A stretch of DNA of 64,000 nucleotides from Eledone cirrhosa (taxonomy: Eukaryota; Mollusca; Cephalopoda; Octopoda; Eledonidae), in the NCBI GenBank assembly GCA_964016885.1, contig OZ024740.1, positions 294,676,097-294,740,096 of the forward strand. The letters run 5' to 3'. The notes under the pieces were generated by a model. The model was not told the origin of the DNA, searched no databases, and saw only the letters and a program-made list of their open reading frames with translations. The position numbers and the translations under genes are program-made. Shown piece by piece: positions 22,416 to 34,200 of this stretch. The number at the start of each line of letters is the position of its first letter. Positions within the stretch are counted from its first letter, which is position 1.

Positions 22416-25203
22416 TTGACAAAAATAGAGAGTATTCTTAACAGTATATATTTTGCAATATTTTTTCAAAGATTATAAGAGAGGGTATGTTGCTGATAAA
22501 GCTACCTCTACTGAATTTGAAAGACTTCTAACATACCTTTGATTAAACTGCTCTGGTCACTTATTGTCAAATTCTGAAAACTTGGAATAGATTTAGAAAA
22601 ATTTACAAAACGACGGACATTTTCTTCCATTGATTTGGCATATACTTCCATTAGATGGATTCGGTTATCTAAGTCAATGCCTGTGGAATGGTAGAATGAA
22701 TGATATTCCTCTTTGGATATTGCTGGTAATTCACCAAACACAGACTCTTTCAGTTTATACTCTTCCTAGAAAGAAGTAGAAATAACCCAATGAATAAGTT
22801 TATTTATATTTTTGGAGTTTACACTTTAAATATACAGAAAACCTACAACATAAGCCTTCATACCCTCAGTTGAACAATAAATCTAAACTATAATAAAGGA
22901 AGGTCTGCGGGACTGTGTACGGTTTATTTTTTTATCCCGTTAGTAAAATAAGTTGGATTACTTTGAATAAATAATTGTTTCTACTTTAGGCACAAGGCCA
23001 GCAATTATCCAGTGCATTACTGGTACTTTATTTTATTGACCCCGTAAGGATGAAAGGCAAAGTCAACCTCGGCGGGATTTGAACTCGGATCGTAAAGGGA
23101 CATAACTATGCTGGAAAGCATGGCGTCCGACCCTCTACCGATACTGCCAATCCACCGCCTTACTTTGAATAAATAATGAATGAATATTACATAATTTATT
23201 TACTAAATTTCGTAAAAATAAATAATTTAAAATCGACTTCTTTTCAAAGTTGCACTTCCGGTATATCGTTGCCACCACCATCACCACCACTTCAACTACC
23301 ATATATATAGAAAGAGAGAGTCTGTGATGTCAACACTTCCGGTGGTGATCACTTAAATAAACATACTAATTTTCTCCTAATGCAGTTTATATATAATATC
23401 AGCTCTTTTTAATATATCATGGATTACGTTACTGATTACATAAGACAGTGTAACGCAGTCTTTGTTCAATTTCTGTTTATATTGTCAATTACGATTTTAT
23501 TCGAGGTATATCTACATGTACATATACTCGTATATAATATCAATATACACAGTACACATGCTAGCAGAAAACCACCCGAAGGGTGGTTTTTCTGCTAGTC
23601 TCAGTAATGCCCGATGTAATGCATGGCACACTCTGTAGAGTGCTGGAATGTTTGCTAGTGAGATGAGACCCTGGTCCATCTTACAGAGCATATATATATA
23701 TATATATATATTCCAGACCCATGCTAGCGTGGAAAATGGACGTTAAACGATGATGATGATGTATATGCTATATAGTCCAGAATTAGCCGTCGGGGTTCTA
23801 CTCGTTCCTATATATATATATATATATAAAAATATAAATATATATATATATATATATATAAATATAGATTTATTATGCTCCACATTACACCCCTTTTTTT
23901 CTTTTTTCTTTTTACTTCATAAACCTTGTTTGTAAATAACAATTCTTTCTGCACCATTTCTTTAACATATCCAACATCACCAATCTACATCAATACATAT
24001 TATTATCATTTGATAATGCATAAAAATGCTGAAACCGGTAATAGACTTATTAAATATATAAATAAATGCCATTGTTAATTAATAAATAAATCAACTAATA
24101 CCTTAACACTTCACACAAAGTAAAATATTTCGTTTTAATCATTTTCTAACCCAGAAAAAAAGAGAAAGAAATAAAAAGGGAAAAAAAAAAATGTTTTCCT
24201 AATAGTCGTCTTTTTCTCCCTGTTTTCATATATATATATGCTATCTTTAATTAACACAAAAAAAAAACAAGAAATAATGAAAACTAAAATGAAAAATGTT
24301 TATATAAATCACAATTAGATGAAATATAATACTTACATAATAAATTCTCTGTCGTCGTTTTATTTCTTCTTCATCAAAAACACATTCCTGTCCATAGATG
24401 TCATGAGCTTTAGTAATGATAGCAATAAGTTCTTCAAGATCTTCATCTGAGTTACGAAATGACGGATAAATTTCAGCTTTTTGTAGACGTTTCACTTCTT
24501 GAATATCTTTAGTTCTCTTCTCTAAAGTGTAACGTCCGGTTTTAATGGCTAAAATTACAAATGGAGAAAATAAAATCCTTCATTATTTGTTTATTTTTCT
24601 TCAGATGAAGTCTTTAATCTAAAATCCTTCATTATTTGTTTATTTTTCTTCAGATGAAGTCTTCAATCTAAAATTCAAATTAATACAATTCAAAACAGAT
24701 GTTAAACAGAGAATAAACAGCCACATTTCCCTCAACAATATAGATGAGTCATACTATTGGTGGAATATAATTATCAACATGACATTTCTGAGCTGGCTAT
24801 CTTTACTATATTATAGACTACTACGAGTGATCATAATATCCTTCGCACCTTTAACTAGTATAGCTGAGATTTCACCAATTTCAGTTTACTCTTCAATTCT
24901 AAGTGGTTATTCTAACTTTATCCTGTAGAATGGGAGTCATATTCACCAGCACAAGGAGAATAGTGCAAAACTATTGTGTCACCTTCAGTATGATGATTGT
25001 ATAGCTCAAAGAAATATAGTGTGCAGTATTAGACGTCATCTTTGTTGTAACATGTTTTCTACTTTTATAGTTGTAATTTGTTCTACATAATGGCAGTCAT
25101 ATTTCAGTTACCCAAGTCTATTCAGATTTGTTTTTTTACCTGACAGTCTTTTATGCTTTTCACTTGATCCTTAAATTTTTTTATACTAACCTGCCTGGAA
25201 CTG

Positions 25204-25238
<35 letters not shown>

Positions 25239-28200
25239 CATACATACATACATACATACACACACATCTAACCCATGCTAGCGTGGAAGAATGGACGTAA
25301 AACGGTGATGATGACGACGATGATATAAAAATGAGAAAACACACACACGTATATATATACATACATCTAACCCATGTTAGCGTGGAAGAATAGACGTAAA
25401 ATGATGATGATGATATAAAAATGAGAAAACACATCGCTAGAATAGCCGTTAAAACAGCTAAATGCTGTCAAGGACAGCAATGGGCAAAAATGCCTCAGAG
25501 GACAGAGCAGTGGTCAACAGAGAGACAATCGACAAGATGAGTAACAGGCAGATGAAATATAGAAAAGATTGAAAGAGGAGAACAAGGGGAAGTGTGCTGG
25601 TGCACAGAAGTGACTGGAAGAAGAAAATAAATAAAGGCAATGTACAAGACAAGTTTACACACACACACATCTTCGCCCTCATCAGCTCTCAAACCAGCAA
25701 AATGGTTTCTCAATTAAATTGTGCAAAACCATAATCAGAATTATTTTCTAGTTGTTTTTTGGTTTCAGCTATAGGGACCAAATCCCTATCGAGAAGTTCC
25801 CACAGGCAGCCTGTTTTAAACTCCTTTGTTATGGCCTGAAGAACTGAACCTTGAATTCCTTGCTAAACTCATTTCCTACTCTCACTTAACTGACAGTTCC
25901 TATGTGCATAGCTTGCACTGCTCTCACAAGCCATTCTTCTACACCTACTTTCCTTAAGGACCATCAGATAATAGATCGAGGTACTCTGTCAAAGCCCTTC
26001 TCTAGATCAACAAAAGCTCAATATAGTGTCTTATTTTTGGCTAGGAACTTCCTTTGTAGTTGCCTCACTAAGAAGAGGGCATCTGCAGTACAAGCATGAA
26101 ACCAAACTGCATCTCATCTATTTTGACTCTCCCTAATTACCTGTGTTATAACTCTTTCTGTCACTTCCATCACTTGATCCATTAATTTTCAAGAGCATTA
26201 CCATTGCCCTTATAGCAGTTAATGATTGTACTTCTGCACCAATCATTGGGTATGTATTACTTGATTTACTATAAGGGTTACTATTTTGACTCCTACCTCA
26301 CATGATGCTTTTAGTACTTCAGCAACTATTTCTGATGATGCTGCAGTTTTACCATTCTTCATCTCCTTGATTGTGTCTTTGACCCTAAAACTTCAATAGC
26401 TGGTCCTTCCTTTGGGTAAGTTGGGGTAGTTTCTCTTCCTCCCATTCATTCTCTACATTCAATCTCTCATTCATTTCCAGACCTCTTTCTTTTGTGCATC
26501 AGTGCTCCTATGAGCACTCCTCCATCTCACTTCTTGTACACATCATACATCTACATGTTTTCTCTCTAACAGTTCCACAATTTCACCTGATTTGCTTTTC
26601 AGGCTACTAACAGTAAGGGTGGTAGTCCCGAGATTTATACCTTGATAGGTGATACCTTGATGTGTGATTGATTGATGACAGTTACTCTAGCCACCCCACT
26701 ACTATGTGCAGCACTAACATGACTAGTGTTAGCCCTGTGTGGAAATCATATTGGTTGTGCTTTTCATAATTTTGGTTGGGTTTTACTGGCTGGATGCCCT
26801 TCCCATCACCAACCACTTTACAGTTTGGACTGGGTGCACTGTTCATGCCACCAGCACTAGATATATATACTTTAAAGTGGTTGGTACTAGGGAGGGCATC
26901 AAGCTATAGAAATCAAGCCAAAAATAGAATGTATGAGCAATAAATTTTTCATTAGTAAGCTGATGTTTAGAAAATTATTTAACAAAAAATTGGAAAATAA
27001 AGTTATAATGGAAGGTTTTAATATAAGTAAAAACATTTTAAAATGTGGGGCTGTCTATATTGGACAAACCTGTTGCCAACTAGTGGACCAGTTTTTCCGA
27101 GCACTTCCATGACATCAAGCTTGGGAACCAGTCTCCGGTCGCTCAACATTTCTGCTCTGCTGGACACACTGCCCACCACTTCACTGTTTTCAACCTTGTT
27201 GCTTTCTCCAGACCTCCAGATTCATACTTGCACAGAGAGCAACAGATCATTTTTTATCTCCAGTGAAATTTAACTTAATTCCCCATCCCACATTCTCTAG
27301 CCTTTCCCATCATCCATCTCCTACCCATTCTCACACCAACTCACAGATATGAAAACACACACACACCAACACAACTAAATAATTAGTTACACCAACATGA
27401 CCATGATACACATTCAATTCTAACACCTTCACACATGCACTATCTCTAACACCTACCCACATGTCTACATGGTCACACAAACAAGAGTTTAGTCAATTAC
27501 ACATATTTCATTGTTCCTTGTGCTATTAACTAATCATATAAACAAACCCAAACATACTACACGGCCAACTCAAACGCTCACACTACACTCCTTTACTACC
27601 AACACACACACACACTACACCATAGCTCCCATCCCATTCCTCTCTTTCACCACCACACCACACCATCCCGTACCACTTCTGCTCTTTGTACACCATACAC
27701 AGCCTCTCTTCTGATCATTTCTTGAAATAGGCCATTTTTGACCACCACTGCCACAATGAACCAGGATCTTTACGAAACGCCATTCATATATACAGATCAC
27801 ACAAAAATCTCACCAAAGTATACACATATATATATATACATACATATATGTATATATATATATCTGTGTGTGTGTGCGCGAGCATATATACAGGTATGTC
27901 TAAAGAATCCACACACACACACATGTATATACATACACACATGCATATTCGCATAAACATATACACGCACATACATAGACATACATGCATATACCCATAC
28001 ATAAACATACACATGCACACAAAAAAACTACAAAAATTCAAACACACGTGCACTTCCATCAAGGATACACAAAACACACACCTACAAAATGCATTCCATC
28101 TGCACACACATAATACTAATGACACACCTGGACTCTCCACTTCAATCCCTATTCCTGAATGTCAGACTACATGCTCCGCTTCTCTCACCTTTCTTAAAAC

Positions 28201-31200
28201 TCCTCTCCAAACTCATATTCTAACCGTTTCTTTTTCTCTCTGTCTGAACTCTCATTTTCCTGAAGAAGGACATATGTCTGAAATGTCAAACCCTCTTCTA
28301 ATTCCTCCTAAGCATGAAATTAATAAGACTGTGTTTTTGCATATCTGTGTTTCTTTTGTCATTTTTTTAAACTATATACATGTAAAACAAAAAGGTGAAT
28401 ATGTTACCACATGAATAGGTATTAAACCTTTCATTACCATGTTTCTTATTAAAGACACTTACTGTGATTTTCAAATTATTTTGAAAATAATAATATAACT
28501 AACTTTCTTATTAATCTGGTGTTTGGAATATAACAAAGTTTCTTATATAAAGTTGTTTTAGATGAATATAAACACTTAAAAGAAATGGTTTCATGCAGTT
28601 TGGTATCAAAACGGTTAAACCTTGATCAAAAGATATTTTGTAACAACTAAAATGCTTGCGAAGAGCTGATCCTAAGACATCTCATGCTTGTATACTTAAT
28701 AAAATTATATTTTATGGGTTTATATATTTAGTTACCATGAAAATATTTTACATTGATGAATCAAGAACAAAACAAAACAACTTTCTACAAATCTAATTAG
28801 TATCTTTTGGTGCATAGTTTTAATTACAAAAGCAAATTTGTCTGCCTTGTTGCTGATTGAAACAATTATATTGCTGCAGATGCTAGATGATACAATTATT
28901 TTTAAAGATGAATTTTAAGGGTTTTTCTTTCTTAGGATATTGATAAAACAGAAATAGAAAATATTCCAATTTTAGTAAAGCTGGCATAGCCATTAGTAGT
29001 TCTGTTATCAGTGGTAACAAAAATGAAATGAAAGGAGGAATTTATATAAATAGATAGAGGAATCAACCACAAGACAAAAATATCACTGAGTTTTCACAAA
29101 TAAGATAGAGATAAGACAGAAATAGATTTCTTTAAATATACTTCTTCCTTGCAACATTGCTAGTGGAGAAAAATACCACTCATTAGGTAGTATGGACAAG
29201 AAAACCTGTAAAAATTCTTCAAAACAGGATAAATGGCACAAGCCACTTACTGTGTACGTTTATGGGTTAATTGTTTTTAACCATATTATGTGGCTAATTT
29301 TTCTGATATTTATGGGAAGTCAATCTTTTGGTTAATTTATTTTACTATTATTCTCAAAATTACATTTAAATTTGGAATATTGCAAACTGTTTATCTATGA
29401 AGGTATCAAATGTTCTGTTCTGGAGAGGAGATTGCGTTGGTATGGATATGTGATGTGTATGAAGGACGACAGCTGTATAAAAAAGTGCAGGGCAATGAAA
29501 ATTGATGGAAGCTACAGAGTGGGTAGACCAAGAAAAACCTGGGACGAGGTGATAAAAACTGACCTTGCTCACCTACACCTCTCTAAGACAATGATACTGG
29601 ATCAAGACCTTTGACACTATGCAGTTGTACAGAAGACCCGACTGCCATTGCATACAAACCTACAGTCAGTAGGCACCTCGTAACCCAATGTACACCCTAC
29701 CCCACCCTCGCTCTTTCATTCCGTCCACTGTGTCGATGACAACAGTCCACACTGTAAGGTGGTCGTTTAGGAGACACAGTGAAAAGGTTCCCAGTCCACA
29801 CTGTAAATGTGGTTGGTGTTAGGAAGGGCATCCAGCTGTAAAAAAAACCTGTCAGACGCTTCCATGCGAGCGAGACGGTCTCCCGACCATTCCCGCATCC
29901 AATGGAACAAAACCGTCTAACCCATGCTAGGGTGGAAGATGAACTTTAAACGATGATGATGTCTATTTAGCAAAGATTGGAAACATTTAATAATATAACT
30001 AACTTTCTCATTATGAAGCCAGTGCTTGGAGCATAACTTAAAGGTACTTACATAAAATTACGATGAAAGGTTTTTAGATAAATATAAACACTTTGAAATA
30101 AAGTTTTGTATCAAAGAACCAGGAGCAGTTTCAGGTTGTTTAGTATTAAAAGGATTAATCCAATACAAGATCAGTTTTGATTCCTTTCAACCTGTACTGA
30201 TAATATGGTTTTCTTTTTTGAAGATTATAAAAGGTGGCAATTTGAAGCCATTAGCCAAACAACTGAGCATAATGGTGAATTTATTTTTTTTCATATCCAG
30301 ACCCAATAGTGCTCATGGTTACCGTCTTACAACCAATAGCAGCCACAGGTGTTGTAAGGGCAACATGTTATCTGTGTTTGGTCAGCATTTCTGATGTGGC
30401 AGAAGGGTTAGTTATGATTCTTTTGTAGGCCAATAATGAACTTAGGATGGTTTAGTGGTTTCTCTTCATAGTCTTTAGGAAGGTTTTGCTCTTCAGTAGT
30501 TCAAATCCTGATGCTGAGCTGGTGTTAGTTCATAAAAAAGTAGTCCACATCTGTTTTGCCTTGAATTCGTTTATTGTAAATGCCCTTCATGTCAAAGTAG
30601 TTAGTGACAGGAAGGGTATCCAGCCATAGAAAACTTGTCAAACAAAGAGTCATTATAGACATGGAAGCTTCTCTAGTGTTGATCTACACAATAAATGCAC
30701 CCAGTCCACCCTGTAAAGTAGTTGGTGACAAAAAGAGCATCAGGCCATATAAAACTAGACAAACAAAGAGTTGGGAGGACTCTTTAGTTGTGTCAAAGAC
30801 AGGACAACTCCCTAGAGCTGATGCTATGATAAAAAGCACTCAGAAGAATAAGGGATTGTATGATTGTATGCAGGCTGCCAGAGCAATCAATAGAGTATGG
30901 AATGTATGGAAGCGAGATGCAACCCCCCAGTCCATCTGAGAGGTCAGTGGCTCTGCTTGAGTAGTGACCGGTCTATGACAAACCATCCAACCCTTGCTAA
31001 CATGGAAAACGAACATTAAACAATGATGATGAAACTAGCTGAATCTTCTTATAAACTTAGGTGTGTATTCTAGTAATTAATACACCAATACTGGCCATCC
31101 TTCTATCTGTCATTTACAAATTTCAAATCATCCTCTTCTACAGGTGAGAAAAAATACCCTTTCCCCTTACCACCTCTATTTGTATTTTTGGACTTTGGTA

Positions 31201-34200
31201 TAATTAAGTTTATCTTGAGCTCACCTCTACAATGTGTTGTTATCGTTCACACTGAAGTTTTTCATAGTTGCTCCATTACTATGTTCAACACTGTACTTTA
31301 ACATTTTAAATTTATCTGAAGCATAGCACGTACATCTGGTAGGAAAAATGTCAGAAAATAAATGAATGTTTTAAAATTATCATTCATCATCATCATACAT
31401 CTGTTTTTCATGCTGGATAATACAGACTAATCTATTATTAGGTGGATTAGCAGTATCATTAGAGTGTCAGACACCATGCTTTGCAGCATAGCGTTATGGG
31501 CCTTTACGTTCTGAGTTCAAATCCCACCGAGGTTAACTTTGCCTTTCATCCTTACAGGGTTGATAAAATTAAACACCAGTAATGCACTGGGATAATTGCT
31601 GACCTTGTTCCAAATGTAGAACCAATCATATATATATATATATACACAACAAACGTTTTAAATCTATCTCCATTGCTAAAGTAGGGGTTATCCATGAGGC
31701 CTCATGACACTTTATTTTATCCTATCCTCTGTACCCAACACCAATACACTGGCTTTCATTTCCCCTTACATCATCTTTAGCCACATCTTTCTTGGTCTTC
31801 CTCTTTCTCTACTTCATTCCACATTCATTTCTATCATTCCCCTCACTTTCATCTTTTCTGAACACATTACTCAACCATCTTATTCCATTATTCCTCTTCA
31901 CAACATTCATCAATGGTTCTATTCCCATCATCCTCTTCAATTCATATAACCGTTTACAGCAATTTGAGACAACCAATTCAAATGAGTAGTTTGTTTAAAC
32001 TTTGATTAGGGATGTAGTTATCAAATATTTTGTTCCTTGTAAGAGTAAAGGCATTTTTGGTCTCTCATGTGAGAGTAAAGACATTTTGAGCCTCTCATGT
32101 GGGAGTAAAGGCGTTTTGAGCCTCTCATGTAGGAGTAAAGGCATTTTGAGCCTCTCATGTAGGAGTAAAGGCATTTTGAGCCTCTCATGTAGGAGTAAAG
32201 GCATTTTGAGCCTCTCAACTATTTTTTAGTGGCAACATGGATTGTTGATTTCAATTTATTAGTTTAAACTAATAGTTCTCACATAAAATATGCATTATTT
32301 ATTCTTCAGTTATAATTCTGATCTCCACTATCACTCTTAGTTAAAGTAGTGAATGATTCACTTGGGAAGATGTATTCAATAAGAAAAATACTAGATTAAA
32401 GAGATATTTATTGGGGATGGCGACAGATAATTTTATATCAATGTTTCTAGGAAGCAAACGTTTGTCTTCTTGGGATAAACAATTTAATATTCAATGTTTT
32501 GTTACACTGTCATAAAGTGAGACTTACTATATAATTTCCACTACTTATAAGAAAACAAAATGATGAATCTACATTCATTATCTTGAAGCAATGATTGTCT
32601 TGGGCATTATATTATGTTAGTAGGTCTTTAAAATCCACACTAGAATTTGTTGACTACCATTAAACTTAGCAAGATATTGGAAAGAAATGAGTGGCAAGAT
32701 GTATTTAAAGTTGGTAGCAGCAGTATACTTAGATGGAGTTGGTAAGAACTAAAATAATGAGCTAAAGTTAAATTGTTAAGAATTATAATGGAAGTAGGTG
32801 AACATAGATATTTGCTAACAATGTTAAATAAAACAGCCACCGAATATCATCCATCAAGCATGTACCAATAAGCATCAGCAAAAAGATGAGTGCATTGATT
32901 TTTCTCAAAGAAAGCCTTCTTTAATATGGTAGCAATGGAGTACAGTGAGGCAGAATTGAGTGCCTGATACGAAGAAAGAATCAAGTACTTACCACCATCA
33001 TTGGGCAATCATCCTAAAACTCTAGGAAGATAAATGTTATATAGTATAATTCACCATACACGATCAGTGTAAAAAACTAGAGTTGTAAAAAGACTAAGCT
33101 ATACCCCCTACAAGGTAAAGACCTAGAGAAAAACCTTTTATAGTGTTGATATCTCCATCAGCAACACATCAAAATGTTACATATGTCTTAATGAGCACTT
33201 CTACAAAAACCACCTGCCCTTGTACACAGTTCATTTCATTATAACCAGAACACTTTCAAACATATTTAGAAATAGAGACAAAAGAGAGGCAACAAATATA
33301 ACTCTGGAGAGTGCTAGATAATGTACAGGCATTGAGGAATGGATTAAAGGGATACCCTGCTATAATCTTAAATAAATAAAAATAAAGGTGCAAGATAGAT
33401 GATAAGGACAGAAAACTCCAATGATTTACAATGCTAACAGTCACTCTATATCTTTTGTTTCACACTTTAAGAACATAAATCCTATTTATCCCACACATAT
33501 ATACACATATGATGAGCTTCTCTGCACAGGTTCTCTTGTCTACCAAATTACCCTCACAAAATATGGGGGTGGAGGAAAATAAAGTACCAGTAAAATCCTG
33601 GGGTTGATTTAATTGACTTTTCCAACTCCTCAAAAATTGCTGGTCTTGGACATAAATTAGAAATCAATATTTCTAAAGTGATTCAGCTGTTAAAGTTAAA
33701 GAAAAGGTAGACAAGAGCTGTATGAAGGCGAGGCAGAGAAAAGGTAGACAAGGGCTGTATGATGGTGAGACAGAGAAAAGGTAGACAAGGGCTGTATGAT
33801 GGTGAGACAGAGAAAAGGTAGACAAGGGGTGTATGAAGATAGACAAGAGCTGTATGAAGGTGAGACAGAGAAAAGGTAGACAAGGGCTGTATGATGGTGA
33901 GACAGAGAAAAGGTAGACAAGGGCTGTATGAAGGTAGACAAGAGCTGTATGAAGGTGAGACAAAGAAAAGGTAGACAAGGGCTGTATGATGGTGAGACAG
34001 AGAAAAGGTAGACAAGGGCTGTATGAAGGCGAGACAGAGAAAAGGTAGACAAGGGGTGTATGAAGGCGAGACAGAGAAAAGGTAGATAAGGGCTGTATGA
34101 AGGTGAGACAGAGAAAAGGTAGATAAGGGCTGTATGAAGGTGAGACAGAGAAAAGGTAGACAAGGGCTGTATGATGGTGAGACAGAGAAAAGGTAGACAA

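Noticed and set aside
27784..28414. Long frames of His/Thr/Ile or Cys/Val/Tyr composition
   Set aside because: CA/TG and TA microsatellite translation on both strands.
31995..32229. Ten-residue protein repeats on both strands
   Set aside because: A 30 bp minisatellite without stop codons produces them in all frames.
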